DNA of 64,000 nt from an uncultured Clostridia bacterium (GTDB lineage: Bacteria > Bacillota > Clostridia > TANB77 > CAG-508). The DNA lies in contig CASKJV010000008.1 in assembly GCA_949388605.1 (NCBI GenBank), positions 21,328-85,327 of the forward strand. Reading direction: 5' to 3'. The notes under the pieces were generated by a model. That model ran no database searches. It had not been told where the DNA came from and saw only the letters and a list, made by a program, of their open reading frames with translations. The position numbers were made by a program, and so were the translations under genes. Positions within the stretch are counted from its first letter, which is position 1, and each line of letters begins with the position of its first letter. This document shows, in pieces, positions 26,701 through 35,894 of this stretch.

Positions 26701-28101
26701 CAAGAGCAACAAGAAACTGAAAATAATATAACAGAAACACAAGAACTTGGAAATTATGAAATTAAAAGAGTTCCTTTTACAAAACAAATGAAAAACGAAG
26801 AATACACAATTTTAATTCCACAAATGATACCAATCCACTTCGAGTTAATTGAATCAGCAGTTAAATCTCTTGGCTATAATGTTAAGTTATTAAGAGAATG
26901 TACAGAAAAAACTGTAGAAACAGGTTTAAGATATGTAAATAATGATGCTTGTTATCCATCTATATTAACAACTGGACAATTCATTGAAGCTCTTCAATCT
27001 GGAGAATACGATGTAAATAGAACAGCTCTTATAATGTCTCAAACTGGTGGTGGCTGTAGAGCAACAAACTATATTGGATTTATAAGAAAAGCACTTAAAG
27101 ATGCCGGTTTTGCCAATGTACCTATAGTATCATTTAATGTTGTTGGTATGGAAAAAGCAACAGGATTTAAAATTACAATTCCTATGGCAATTAATTTAGT
27201 AAAAGCTGTTTTTTATGGTGATTTATTACAAAAATTACTATTAAAAAATAGAGCCTATGAAATTCACAAAGGTGAATCTCAAGCAATGTATGAAAAATGG
27301 TTAGAAAAATGCAAAACTTTATGTTCTAAATCTACATATAATCAATTTAAGAAAAGTATTTATGAAATGGTAAATGATTTCGAAACTATAGAATTAGATA
27401 CATCTATAGAAAAGCCAAAAGTCGGAATTGTAGGTGAAGTTTTAATTAAGTATCATCCTTTTGGAAATAATCATGTAATTGATGTTCTTGAAAAAGAAGG
27501 TGCTGAAGTTATTTCACCAGATTTCATGGGATTTATAAAATTTATCGCAACACATAAAGTAACTAATAATAGATTATTAAATATAGATAAAGCAAAAGCG
27601 AAAATTTTCAGAACAGTAATTAAATTAATCGAAATGCTAGAAAAAGATTTAAGCAAAGCTTTATCTGCATCTAAAAAAGATTACTTATTACCTTGTGATA
27701 TTTTTGAACTAGAATCTAAAGTTAAAGATATCTTATCAATAGGAAATCAAACTGGAGAAGGCTGGTTCTTAACTGCAGAAATGATTGAATATATTGAACA
27801 TAATATTCCAAATATTGTTTGCGTTCAACCATTTGCTTGTCTTCCTAACCATGTTGTTGGAAAAGGTGTTATAAAGTCAATTAGAGAAAAATATCCTTAT
27901 GCTAATATCTCTCCTATTGATTATGACCCTGGTGCTAGTGAAACAAATCAAACAAATAGAATTAAATTACTAACAACTGTTGCTAAAGATAATTTAAAAA
28001 AGAAAAAACAATCTAAAAAAGCTATAGAAATTGAAAATATTGTAAATGAAAAAGAAAAAAATGAAATTAGTAATTTTAAGGAAAAATCTTTAAAAAATTA
28101 A
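23713..28101 (+). CDS. Giant 2-hydroxyacyl-CoA dehydratase activase / DUF2229 fusion
   Basis: A protein of about 1462 aa, started at the ATG with TAGGAG upstream rather than the tracked start six codons earlier. There are two tandem BadF/BcrA-type ASKHA ATPase domains: residues about 1-265 (VGLDIGSTTVKIV, NGTCAGGTGAFLDQM) and 325-590 (FIGIDAGSTTTKVVLI, NEACSSGCGSFLETF), the Cys residues being those that ligate the bridging [4Fe-4S] cluster. Then comes a DUF2229 domain (GIPRVLNMYEDYPFWFTFL) and a dehydratase-component-like C-terminal part (CVQPFACLPNHVVGKG, PIDYDPGASETNQ). It is predicted to drive ATP-dependent electron transfer for radical dehydration; the substrate is unknown. It is the only large left-arm gene transcribed toward the origin. 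Confidence 0.88.
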   Translation: MKDLLHVGLDIGSTTVKIVILDNNLDIIYSNYERHYSDTKVTLYNVLSKLIKDYPDSTFTMSLTGSGALDIAKILNINFIQEVISCKSAVEKLIPETDVVIELGGEDAKIIYFDKFIEQRMNGTCAGGTGAFLDQMATLLNTNTNGLNELSKTYETIYPIASRCGVFAKTDIQPLLNEGARKEDISASIFQAVVNQTISGLAQGRPIKGNVAFLGGPLNYLPELRKRFIETLNLTDDKIIIPENAHLLVATGAAFSSVETTPITSNDLKERLKSFKNAKFTEGQTLEPLFPTNQDYEDFKTRHDKDKVKRNDLATYEGDAFIGIDAGSTTTKVVLIDKEGALLYSLYENNKGNPLKSVISMLKKIYKILPEKVIIRFSGVTGYGEKLIQTALNIDLNEIETIAHYTAAKKFLPKVNSIIDIGGQDMKYIKLKNSAIDNIMLNEACSSGCGSFLETFAKSLDLSIEQFVDEALKSKTPVDLGSRCTVFMNSKIKQAQKEGYSVGDISSGLSYSIIKNAIQKVMKVRDVKTLGKNIVVQGGTFYNDAVLRAFELIVGKNVVRPDIAGLMGAYGVALLAQEQYNNNLDMTYRSTILKTEQLDNLNIKISHVRCKGCENNCLLTINTFENGKKFVSGNRCEKGAGNQSSEKKDLPNIYKYKYERLFSYEPLSEENAKRGTIGIPRVLNMYEDYPFWFTFLTKLGFKVIISEKSNRKTYEKGMESMPSESVCYPAKLAHGHVMSLLKQGIKTIFYPCIPYNRKEYDQSDNHYNCPIVISYSEVIKNNIEELRNPEIKYLNPFLPIDNVKNLAKVMYECEDFKEYKFTKKELLEAAQLAENEYQNFKNDIRKKGKETIKYIEENNLRGIVLAGRPYHVDPEVNHGIDTLITSLGLCVLSEDSICEPDNGVSKHLRVVDQWVFHSRLYAAAEFVGKHDFLEMIQLNSFGCGVDAVTTDQVEEILKSYDNMYTLIKIDEINNLGAIRIRIRSLLASMNKRIAQKQEQQETENNITETQELGNYEIKRVPFTKQMKNEEYTILIPQMIPIHFELIESAVKSLGYNVKLLRECTEKTVETGLRYVNNDACYPSILTTGQFIEALQSGEYDVNRTALIMSQTGGGCRATNYIGFIRKALKDAGFANVPIVSFNVVGMEKATGFKITIPMAINLVKAVFYGDLLQKLLLKNRAYEIHKGESQAMYEKWLEKCKTLCSKSTYNQFKKSIYEMVNDFETIELDTSIEKPKVGIVGEVLIKYHPFGNNHVIDVLEKEGAEVISPDFMGFIKFIATHKVTNNRLLNIDKAKAKIFRTVIKLIEMLEKDLSKALSASKKDYLLPCDIFELESKVKDILSIGNQTGEGWFLTAEMIEYIEHNIPNIVCVQPFACLPNHVVGKGVIKSIREKYPYANISPIDYDPGASETNQTNRIKLLTTVAKDNLKKKKQSKKAIEIENIVNEKEKNEISNFKEKSLKN

Positions 28102-28138
28102 AAACTAATTTAATTAATAATAACAATAAGATAAACTA

Positions 28139-28181
28139 AAAATCACCATAATTGCATTAAAAGCAATATGGTGATTTTTTA
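28139..28181 (+). terminator. Terminator after the activase gene
   Basis: AAAAATCACCATA pairs with the downstream TATGGTGATTTTT, with an inner GC pair, followed by a T run on the plus strand. Confidence 0.8.
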
Positions 28182-28330
28182 TATTCCTAGTTCTATTAAA
28201 ACATTTTTGAAGAAGCAAACTAATATAATAATATAAAAGAAAACTTTTAATTATATTTGCTTTATCCACATAATCAAAAATCCCCTCATGCATTTTAAAT
28301 AAGTTTAATTGGCTTGCCTTTCCTCTGTAT

Positions 28331-28457
28331 CCAAAAATTTATTAAATCGTCCACATATTTGTTCGAAGTGCCGATTTGCTTGTACAAAATTGCGTGCAAC
28401 AATTAGCAAAGCTTTTATTTAGTAGGAAGTGAAGAGCACTTTCCTACTAAATAAAAA
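28331..28457. repeat. Dispersed two-hairpin element, copy 3 (left arm degraded)
   Basis: It shares aaatcgtccacatatttgttcgaag, the aattagcaaagctttt block and the perfect tttagtaggaagtg / cactttcctactaaa hairpin with the other copies. The first arm (gaacaaaagtggacgat) is missing. It abuts the tRNA-Ser terminator. Confidence 0.75.
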
Positions 28458-28482
28458 AATAGCACAGCGAACTGTGCTATTT
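28453..28482 (-). terminator. Terminator after tRNA-Ser(GCU)
   Basis: AAATAGCACAG / CTGTGCTATTT around CGAA, with a run of T on the minus strand. Confidence 0.85.
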
Positions 28483-28575
28483 TGGCGGAGATTGAGGGAT
28501 TTGAACCCTCGCGGCCACTTACGCAACCCTAACGGTTTAGCAAACCGTCCCCTTCAGCCACTTGGGTAAATCTCC
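28483..28575 (-). tRNA. tRNA-Ser(GCU)
   Basis: A 93-nt cloverleaf with encoded CCA: acceptor GGAGATT / AATCTCC, anticodon loop TTGCTAA inside GGTTTGCTAAACC, a long variable arm of class II type, and T-loop GGTTCAAATCC. The GCT anticodon with the long variable arm identifies a serine tRNA reading AGC/AGU. Confidence 0.95.
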
Positions 28576-28600
28576 AAATTTCTGAATTACTTCCTATTAT

Positions 28601-28634
28601 TAAAAAAAGACGGAAGCTTTTGTCCAGCTTCCGT
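28601..28634 (-). terminator. Terminator after tRNA-Ser(UGA)
   Basis: GGAAGCT / AGCTTCC extended to AACGGAAGCT-AGCTTCCGTC, followed by seven T on the minus strand, so the two tRNAs are separate units. Confidence 0.8.
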
Positions 28635-28638
28635 TCTA

Positions 28639-28731
<93 letters not shown>

Positions 28732-28868
28732 ATTGGTTGCTGTTTTTAACAACACATATATATTAGCACATTATTTATCGCTTTGTCAATAAGAAATATA
28801 TATTTTTTTATTTTCCTTAAATTTAAAATTAAATTTCATACAAAATTAAGTAAAATTTACTTTTACGC

Positions 28869-29555
28869 TCAACCTTTTTTTATTTCATTTAAATAAGTAT
28901 CTAAATAATTAATCCACTCTGGATTATTTTCTTCTTCAAAAAAGTGATATAGAAAATCAACCATTATTTTATGTCTTTCTATAGCTTCTTTTCTTCCTGA
29001 ATCAGTTAACATTAATCCTTTTAATTTTAATAATTTTTCGAACATATGAGTAATAATCGTTCCAGATTTTTTTGCCATATAATCAGTTACAGATATATTT
29101 AATGTGGGAAATATATTCTTATCAAAAAGTAACATATTGTGAGCTAAACCATATTGATAAACACGTAGTATTCCTGTACTACCAATTGCATCACACATAT
29201 CAGCATCTGATACTATCATCCCTTCAAGTGTTATTGGAATAATTCCATTCAATCTTTTACTATAACCAATAGTTTTAATAGCATCTAAAACTTGCTCTCT
29301 AATATTGCTTTCAATAGAACACTGTTGTAAAATTTTTCTAGCATTTATTAAATTATTAGCATTTTCAATTTCAAATAGTTTATAATCATCAACATCATGT
29401 AATAATGCTATAAAAGCAACTATTTCTCTATTAGCTTTTTCCTTTTCAGCAAATTTTAAAGACATTTTTAAAACTCTTTCAATATGTTCCATCCCATGAC
29501 CAGAATTATCTTTATCTAATAGTTCACATACTTTTTTTCTTACTTCTTCTATCAT
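28869..29555 (-). CDS. HD-domain phosphohydrolase
   Basis: A 228-aa HD-superfamily protein. The metal-binding set is visible: H in SGHGMEHIERV, the HD pair in ALLHDVDDYK, and an Asp in VSDADMCDAIG. It resembles the YedJ/uncharacterised HD hydrolases that act on nucleotides or phosphorylated metabolites; the substrate is not deducible. It is monocistronic, with 588 bp of AT-rich sequence upstream. Confidence 0.85.
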   Translation of the reverse strand: MIEEVRKKVCELLDKDNSGHGMEHIERVLKMSLKFAEKEKANREIVAFIALLHDVDDYKLFEIENANNLINARKILQQCSIESNIREQVLDAIKTIGYSKRLNGIIPITLEGMIVSDADMCDAIGSTGILRVYQYGLAHNMLLFDKNIFPTLNISVTDYMAKKSGTIITHMFEKLLKLKGLMLTDSGRKEAIERHKIMVDFLYHFFEEENNPEWINYLDTYLNEIKKG

Positions 29556-30093
29556 TATAATTGCCTCCTATGTTTTTAGTTAATTAATATGGCTCTTTTA
29601 TATGGACTAGTATATATTTTTTTCTATTTTACAACAATCTAACTTTTTTGTATTTTCTTTTACTTTATTTTTTCCATTTTATTATATTAGACATAATTTC
29701 AATATATTTAAAATTTAAAGCCTTTTATTATATTAATAATATAACTTGTTTAATTTTATTTTAAATCCCTTTATTTTCGATTTTCGTGTTTTATTTTATT
29801 TACTATATATATGCAAACCTATCTATAAATTATAATTTTTTTAAATAAATTTTAAATTTAGATTATACTCTGTTTATATTTTTCTATTACATTTTTTTTA
29901 TGCAAAATTAATTTAAAATTACATATTTATTTTTACCTTACATTTTAAATTTTGATATACAATATTTTAAATTTTATTTATATATTTCTGCAAATTTTAT
30001 TAATATACCAAATTATATTTTTATTATTCCTTTTTTATTTATATTTTTAAAAATTTCTTGTTTTATTGAATTCCGTAGGATTTTTAAATTTTC
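29556..30093. other. Extremely AT-rich intergenic stretch
   Basis: About 540 bp of almost pure A/T with no open frame worth reporting. It should contain the promoter of the HD gene. The low stability could matter for nucleoid organisation, but nothing specific is seen. Confidence 0.4.
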
Positions 30094-30126
30094 AAAACCT
30101 GTGGATAAAATTTATCCACAGGTTTT
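30094..30126 (-). terminator. Terminator made of two inverted DnaA-box sequences
   Basis: AAAACCTGTGGATAA / TTATCCACAGGTTTT is a perfect palindrome after the DUF4446 gene. Each arm contains the consensus DnaA box TTATCCACA (30112-30120, and 30100-30108 on the other strand). The T run on the minus strand is short. Confidence 0.7.
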
Positions 30127-30143
30127 ACACATGCTATTTTATA

Positions 30144-30665
30144 CTATTTTCTATGTTTTGCTATAAAATTTTTACTTTGTTCTGCAATCTCTAATGCTTC
30201 TTTTTCTTCTTCTGATAATTGATATTTTGAAACACCATTTTTTACAGGTTTTGCAAATATATTAGATGACTCAGAACCATATAATCCATTTAAAACAACA
30301 CCATTATCATTTCTATCTAACAATGCTATTGCAAAACTTAAATCACTTCCAACATCTTTAAAAGCATTATACCTTACTAACCCAATTTTTTGTACACAAG
30401 AATCTATGTTATTATCTAATTGTGTATAATAAGCTTTAATTTCAGAATTATCCTTTTTTATTTCTCTTACGTCTTCTAAATATTTTTTTAGCATTTCATC
30501 TAAATTATTTCCATTACCCATTTTTCTCATAAAGTTTATATATTTTCTGTTTGTATAAATCATATATGCTATATTAATAAATACTAATATAATTAAAACA
30601 ATATTTGTTATTAACATAGCTTTTAAAAAATCTTGATTTTCAATCAATTCAGCAAAATTTTCCAT
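30144..30665 (-). CDS. DUF4446 family membrane protein
   Basis: A 173-aa protein with an N-terminal membrane helix (about 15-38), a coiled-coil-prone middle and the DUF4446 core (VRYNAFKDVGSDLSFAIALLDRNDNGVVLNGLYGSE). The family sits next to parAB in many Clostridia, as here, 12 bp downstream of parB; its role is unknown. Linkage suggests a connection with chromosome segregation or the origin region. Confidence 0.88.
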   Translation of the reverse strand: MENFAELIENQDFLKAMLITNIVLIILVFINIAYMIYTNRKYINFMRKMGNGNNLDEMLKKYLEDVREIKKDNSEIKAYYTQLDNNIDSCVQKIGLVRYNAFKDVGSDLSFAIALLDRNDNGVVLNGLYGSESSNIFAKPVKNGVSKYQLSEEEKEALEIAEQSKNFIAKHRK

Positions 30666-30677
30666 TATATCACATCC

Positions 30678-31526
30678 TTATTTTATTAAACCTAAAATTC
30701 TTTCTAGGTCGTCATTTGATGAATATTGAATAATAATTTTTCCTTTTCTTTCACCAGCATCTAATTTTACTTTTGTTCCGAAAAAACCTCTAAAAGATTC
30801 TTCTATGTCTCTATATATAGGTAAATATTTATCATTTTTCTTGCTAGTTTTTTTTCTAATTTTCATCTTTTTTTCAGCTTCTCTAACCGAATCTCCTGAT
30901 TCAATTATGTATTGTGCCATTTTATATTGTCTTTCAGAATCGTCAATTGCCATTAATGATTTACAATGTCCTTCTGTTAGTTTACCCTCTAATGCCAAAT
31001 TTATAACTCTTTTATCTAAATTCAATATTCTAACTGTATTAGCTATACTACTTCTACTTTTTCCTAATTTTTCAGCTACTTTTTGTTGTGTTAAATTATA
31101 TTCTTCCATTAATTGCTTTATTCCTCTAGCCTTTTCTATTGGATTTAAATCTTCTCTTTGAATATTTTCAATTAATGAAATTTCCTTATTTTTTTGCTCA
31201 TTATCATCTCTGATAATTGCAGGTATTTCAGCCAATCCAGCTTTTTTTGAAGCTCTCCATCTTCTTTCACCAGCAATTATTTCATAATAATTTGATTTTT
31301 TACTTACAATAATTGGTTGAATAACACCATATTCTTTAATAGAATTTGCTAAATCTTCTATTGCTTCTTCATCAAACAATTTTCTTGCTTGCTCTTTATT
31401 TGGCTCTACTTCATTTATTTTTAATTTTTTAACCAATTCTTCTGTATCTTTTACAGATTCTTCTATTAATGGTGTACTAAATAATGCATCTAAACCTTTT
31501 CCTAAACCTGTTTTTTTAACAGCCAT
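30678..31526 (-). CDS. parB: Chromosome-partitioning protein ParB (Spo0J)
   Basis: A 282-aa ParB. The N-terminus GLGKGLDALFS is the ParA-interacting tail. The CTPase/NTD follows (IKEYGVIQPIIV, EIIAGERRWRASKKAG, SLIENIQREDLNPIEKARG), then the helix-turn-helix parS-binding domain (TQQKVAEKLGKSRSSIANTVRIL) and a C-terminal dimerisation domain. It loads at parS and slides along DNA to recruit condensin and ParA. It lies 2 bp downstream of parA. Confidence 0.95.
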   Translation of the reverse strand: MAVKKTGLGKGLDALFSTPLIEESVKDTEELVKKLKINEVEPNKEQARKLFDEEAIEDLANSIKEYGVIQPIIVSKKSNYYEIIAGERRWRASKKAGLAEIPAIIRDDNEQKNKEISLIENIQREDLNPIEKARGIKQLMEEYNLTQQKVAEKLGKSRSSIANTVRILNLDKRVINLALEGKLTEGHCKSLMAIDDSERQYKMAQYIIESGDSVREAEKKMKIRKKTSKKNDKYLPIYRDIEESFRGFFGTKVKLDAGERKGKIIIQYSSNDDLERILGLIK

Positions 31527-31528
31527 AT

Positions 31529-32317
31529 CTATTCCTCCTTATTTTTTTTCTCTCTTATTTCAGTATTCTTTAATAATTCTCTTGCCAATTTTTCGTATGC
31601 TCTCGCTCCTTTTGATTTAGGATCATAAATAATTATTGGCATTCCAAAACTTGGTGCTTCACTAAGTTTAATATTTCTAGGGATAACAGTTTTATATACT
31701 TTATCTTCAAAATATCTCTTTACTTCTTTTACAACTTGATTAGATAAATTTGTTCTCATATCATACATTGTAAGAACTGCACCTTCTACTTCTAAACTTC
31801 TATTTAAATGTTTTTTTACCAAATTAATAGTATTTAAAAGTTGCCCTAATCCTTCTAAAGCAAAATATTCGCATTGTACTGGTATTAATACTGAATCTGA
31901 TGCTGTAAAAGCATTTAAAGTTATTAATCCTAAAGATGGAGGACAATCAATTATTACAAAATCATAATTATCTTTTATTTCATCTAATTTTTCTTTTAAT
32001 CTTCTCTCTCTAGACATTTCAGAAACTAATTCTACTTCAGCCCCTGCAAGATCCATATTAGAAGGACATACTTTTAATGTTTTTATTGATGTATTAATTA
32101 AAGTATCTTCAATATTTGCATCGTTAATTAAAACATCATACAATGATGTTTCCATATCTTTTTCAAGACCTAATCCACTTGATGCATTTCCTTGTGGATC
32201 TGCATCTATTAATATTACTTTTTTCCCTTTTTTAGCTAATATAGCGCTCAAATTTACTGCTGTTGTTGTTTTTCCAACTCCACCTTTTTGATTTGCTATT
32301 GAAATTACTCTTCCCAA
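31529..32317 (-). CDS. parA: Chromosome-partitioning ATPase ParA (Soj)
   Basis: A ParA/Soj of 262 aa. The deviant Walker A KGGVGKTTTAVNLSA, Walker A' VILIDADPQGNASSGLG and Walker B VIIDCPPSLG are intact. The ORF track starts at 32374, but GGAGGGATTTAC precedes a TTG at 32317 that gives (M)GRVISIANQKGG, the usual Soj start; the longer frame would run back through the -10 box, so I chose TTG. With ParB it segregates origins and, in Bacillus, modulates DnaA. Confidence 0.95.
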   Translation of the reverse strand: MGRVISIANQKGGVGKTTTAVNLSAILAKKGKKVILIDADPQGNASSGLGLEKDMETSLYDVLINDANIEDTLINTSIKTLKVCPSNMDLAGAEVELVSEMSRERRLKEKLDEIKDNYDFVIIDCPPSLGLITLNAFTASDSVLIPVQCEYFALEGLGQLLNTINLVKKHLNRSLEVEGAVLTMYDMRTNLSNQVVKEVKRYFEDKVYKTVIPRNIKLSEAPSFGMPIIIYDPKSKGARAYEKLARELLKNTEIREKKNKEE

Positions 32318-32345
32318 AGTAAATCCCTCCTTTTTTATCCATATT

Positions 32346-32374
32346 ATAATATAAAAAATTAAGGCATATGTCAA
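32346..32374 (-). promoter_or_regulatory. Promoter for parA-parB-DUF4446
   Basis: TTGACA, a 17-nt spacer and TATTAT on the minus strand, about 30 bp upstream of the TTG start of parA. Confidence 0.75.
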
Positions 32375-32711
32375 TGTGTTTTAAAGAACAAATCTGAATT
32401 TTTTTCATTTTCATCCTATTTTTTTATATATTTAATTTATGAAATAAATGTGTGGGTAAATACTAGTGCAATCCATTGTTTAATTGAAATTTAGATAATT
32501 TTTTATTAAATAACAAAATAGCCACCTTTAATATTCTTTAAATTTTTAAATATATTTAACTAGTTCGTCTTTCCTCCATATAACTTACTTGTAGTTTGCT
32601 TCTCTCACACAGTTAAAAAATGTTTGATACGCCAATTAGCATAGTAAGCTTGCTGCAATATTAGTTCAAGAATTTATATTATAGAAATTGTGGAGCAATT
32701 TCCTATATTAC
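32375..32711. other. Intergenic stretch with a degenerate relative of the dispersed element
   Basis: Bases 32625-32711 show the same order as the dispersed element: ccaattagcatagtaagctt, then a hairpin (tatagaaattg / caatttcctata), then a run of A and the next terminator. The similarity is weak, so it may be an old copy or chance. Nothing else is recognised. Confidence 0.35.
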
Positions 32712-32759
32712 AAAAAAACAATAATGTAATTCAAATATTTTTCATTACACTATTGTTTT
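32712..32759 (-). terminator. Terminator after rsmG
   Basis: AAAACAATAGTGTAAT pairs with ATTACATTATTGTTTT around an AT-rich loop, then seven T on the minus strand. Confidence 0.8.
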
Positions 32760-32796
32760 CTATATTAATATCATAAATGTTTTTTGTGGAACAATT

Positions 32797-33516
32797 CTAT
32801 CTAAGTGGCTCTTTTAGTGGTTTTGATTGTCCTCTAGGATATTGTTTTGAAGTTTTTTTAATTTTTCTAATAATTATTATATTTCTCTCCAATTCTTCTC
32901 CAACATTAATTGAATCTACTTCTTCTAATTTACCACCTAAAATCTCTATTGCTTTTTTAGATTCTTCTAATTCTTCTTTAAAATTAGGTCCCTTCATACA
33001 TATTGCTAATCCATTTAAATTCACAAATGGCAACATATATTCTGCTATTGTAGATAAATTTGATACAGCTCTTGTTGTTGCAACATCATACTTTTCTCTA
33101 TACTCTTTATTTTGTGCTAATTCTTCTGCTCTTGTATGTATTATTTCTAGATTTTCCAATTGAATTTTTTCTGATAAATCTCTAATAACATTCAATTTCT
33201 TATTCACAGAATCTATTAATGTTACCTTCATATCTTCATTTACAATTTTTAATGGTATTCCAGGAAATCCTGCTCCTGTCCCTATATCTATTAATGATTT
33301 GGCATTTTTTAAATACTTGTTTATTGTTAATGAATCCAAAAAATGTTTCACGATAAACATTTTCTCTTCGGTTATTGCTGTAAGATTAATTTTAGTATTC
33401 CAATCAAGTACTCCAATCATATAATTATAAAAATTATTTAATTGTTTATCAGTTAATCTTAGATTACTTTTCTCTAGCATTGTAGAGAAAATATCTTTAA
33501 ATTCTTTTTTTTCCAT
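32797..33516 (-). CDS. rsmG: 16S rRNA (guanine527-N7)-methyltransferase
   Basis: A 239-aa RsmG (GidB). The SAM motif SLIDIGTGAGFPGIPLKI is near residue 67, with the N-terminal NFYNYMIGVLDWNTKINLTAI and VKHFLDSL typical of the family. It methylates G527 of 16S rRNA. It lies in the conserved mnmE-mnmG-rsmG-parA-parB order. A parS-like sequence (33344-33359) lies within its coding region. Confidence 0.95.
   Translation of the reverse strand: MEKKEFKDIFSTMLEKSNLRLTDKQLNNFYNYMIGVLDWNTKINLTAITEEKMFIVKHFLDSLTINKYLKNAKSLIDIGTGAGFPGIPLKIVNEDMKVTLIDSVNKKLNVIRDLSEKIQLENLEIIHTRAEELAQNKEYREKYDVATTRAVSNLSTIAEYMLPFVNLNGLAICMKGPNFKEELEESKKAIEILGGKLEEVDSINVGEELERNIIIIRKIKKTSKQYPRGQSKPLKEPLR
33344..33359. promoter_or_regulatory. 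Possible degenerate parS site inside rsmG
   Basis: TGTTTCACGATAAACA matches the parS consensus TGTTTCACGTGAAACA at 14 of 16 positions. Being inside a coding region and with two central mismatches, it may be chance. Confidence 0.35.
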
Positions 33517-33732
33517 TTAAATTTCCTTTTTCTATTTTATTTTAATCACTCTAGTTTATTTAATATACTAAAATTTCTTATTTAGCTAAAATCATACATT
33601 ACAAATTTTTTATTTTTGTTAACTAATCATATAAAAACTTATGTGTAATCTTTTATTTAATATAAAAGTGTTCTACATTTTTTACTAAAAAATTCCTTTT
33701 ATTTCACAATTTTAGTTATCTTATATTCACTA

Positions 33733-35607
33733 TTACTTTCTATTTTTTTGTTCCAAATATATTAATAATACTGATATATCAGCTGGTGAAACTCCTGATA
33801 TTCTTGAAGCTTGTCCTATTGAATAAGGCTTATATTTATTTAATTTTTGTCTTGCTTCTAATCTTAAACCTTTTATTTCATTATAATCTATATCTTCTGA
33901 CAATAATTTCTTTTCTAATTTTTTGAAGCCTTCAACTTGTTTTTTTTGCATGTTTATATATCCTTCATATTTTACCATTATTTCAACTTCTTCTTCTACT
34001 TGCTTATCTAACTCTGGTCTTTCTTTATCTATTTCTTTTAAAATCGAATAATTTAATTCTGTTCTTTTTAATAGTTCTGAAAGCCTTATTCCTGTAGATA
34101 TTTCAGATGTTCCGTGTTTGCTTAAAAATTCATTAGTTTCTTTATTTGGTTTTATAATAGTTGAATTTAATCTTTCTATTTCCTTTTCAATATTATTCTT
34201 TTTTAATAAAAACTTATTATATCTTTCATCTGAAATCAATCCTACTTTATGTCCAATCTCTGTTAATCTTAAATCAGCATTATCTTGTCTTAATAATAAT
34301 CTATATTCAGCTCTAGAAGTCATCATTCTATATGGCTCTTGTGTGCTTTTTGTAACTATATCATCAATTAAAACACCTATATATGCATCTGATCTATCTA
34401 ATATTACTGGTTCTTTTCCTTTTATTTTTTGACTTGCATTTATACCAGCAATTAATCCTTGGCAAGCTGCTTCTTCATATCCTGAAGTTCCATTAATTTG
34501 CCCTGCAAAAAACATTCCACTTATTGTTTTTAATTCTAAAGAACTTTTTAATTGTGATGGTTCTATAGAATCATATTCAATAGCATATGCTGGTCTTGTA
34601 AATTCAGCATTTTCTAATCCTGGAAGGGTTCTATACATAGCTATTTGAACATCTTCAGGAAGAGACGAACTCATTCCTTGTATGTACATTTCATTTGTAT
34701 CTAAACCTACTGGTTCTACAAATATTTGATGTCTTTCTTTATCAGCAAATCTTACTACTTTGTCTTCAATAGAAGGACAATATCTAGGTCCTGTTCCTTC
34801 TATTACACCTGCATACATAGGAGATCTATGAAGATTATCTCTAATTATTTCATGTGTTTTAGCATTTGTATATGTAAGCCAACAAGGAATTTGTTCTATA
34901 TTTGGCATTTCATCTTCAAACGAAAATGGTACTAAATCCTTATCCCCTTCTTGTATTTCCATTTTTGAAAAATCTATACTGTTTTTGTTTATTCTTGCAG
35001 GAGTTCCAGTTTTAAATCTTTGTATTTCAATATTTAATTTTTTTAAAACTTCTGACAATTTATTGGCAGCAGCCACACCATCTGGCCCACTTTCATATGA
35101 TGTTTCTCCAATAAATATTTTTCCCTTTAAATATGTTCCTGTAGCTAAAATAACACTATCAACAGAATATATTGCTCCAAGATTTGTTTCAACAGCAACA
35201 ACTTTTCCATCTTCTACTTTTATATCAACTATTTCAGCTTGTTTTACAAAAAGATTTTCTTGATTTTCTAATGTGTGTTTCATTTCCATTTGATATTTTT
35301 TTCTATCAGCTTGCGCTCTTAAAGAATGTACTGCTGGCCCTTTTGATGTATTAAGCATTCTTAGTTGAATCATTGTTTTATCAATATTTTTTGCCATTTC
35401 TCCACCTAGGCTATCTATTTCTCTTACTAAATGCCCTTTTGAAGTACCTCCTATATGTGGATTACATGGCATATTTGCTATGCATTCTAAACTTATAGAA
35501 AATATTAATGTTTTCATTCCCAATCTTGCCGCTGCTAATGCTGCTTCACATCCTGCATGTCCTGCACCTATTACAGCAATATCGTATTTACCTGCATTAT
35601 ACTTCAT
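33733..35607 (-). CDS. mnmG: tRNA uridine-5-carboxymethylaminomethyl(34) synthesis enzyme MnmG
   Basis: A 624-aa MnmG (GidA) of full length. FAD-binding [19 protein letters not shown] is at residues 13-31; [24 protein letters not shown] and [15 protein letters not shown] are family signatures, the latter with the catalytic Cys. The C-terminal helical domain that docks MnmE is present ([22 protein letters not shown]). With MnmE it installs cmnm5U at the tRNA wobble position. 287 bp separate it from mnmE. Confidence 0.97.
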   Translation of the reverse strand: MKYNAGKYDIAVIGAGHAGCEAALAAARLGMKTLIFSISLECIANMPCNPHIGGTSKGHLVREIDSLGGEMAKNIDKTMIQLRMLNTSKGPAVHSLRAQADRKKYQMEMKHTLENQENLFVKQAEIVDIKVEDGKVVAVETNLGAIYSVDSVILATGTYLKGKIFIGETSYESGPDGVAAANKLSEVLKKLNIEIQRFKTGTPARINKNSIDFSKMEIQEGDKDLVPFSFEDEMPNIEQIPCWLTYTNAKTHEIIRDNLHRSPMYAGVIEGTGPRYCPSIEDKVVRFADKERHQIFVEPVGLDTNEMYIQGMSSSLPEDVQIAMYRTLPGLENAEFTRPAYAIEYDSIEPSQLKSSLELKTISGMFFAGQINGTSGYEEAACQGLIAGINASQKIKGKEPVILDRSDAYIGVLIDDIVTKSTQEPYRMMTSRAEYRLLLRQDNADLRLTEIGHKVGLISDERYNKFLLKKNNIEKEIERLNSTIIKPNKETNEFLSKHGTSEISTGIRLSELLKRTELNYSILKEIDKERPELDKQVEEEVEIMVKYEGYINMQKKQVEGFKKLEKKLLSEDIDYNEIKGLRLEARQKLNKYKPYSIGQASRISGVSPADISVLLIYLEQKNRK

Positions 35608-35874
35608 TTTAATACTATTCCTCTCTTTAATTTGCTATTACTTGTTTCACCACTTGCAAATCAAAAAACATATATGGGCAATATCTGATTTGCAAAAGAT
35701 AAAATTACTTTATCTAATTATTCATATATTTCTTCTATATAACTTATTTTTAAATTAGTTTAGCAATAAATTATTTTTTTACTCAGTAAACAAATTTTAA
35801 TTAATTTATATAACAATAAAAATTAATTAAAGTTTAATAACATTAAATCACAATTTTGCTAACTTTTTTGTAAT

Positions 35875-35890
35875 TGTTTCTCGTGAAACA
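35875..35890. promoter_or_regulatory. parS centromere-like site
   Basis: TGTTTCTCGTGAAACA matches the bacterial parS consensus TGTTTCACGTGAAACA at 15 of 16 positions. It lies just outside the 3' end of mnmE, about 6 kb from the origin, and parA/parB are 4 kb away. Confidence 0.8.
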
Positions 35891-35894
35891 ATTA

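Noticed and set aside
30805-31161. 118-aa plus-strand ORF opposite parB
   Set aside because: Antisense shadow of parB without a start signal.
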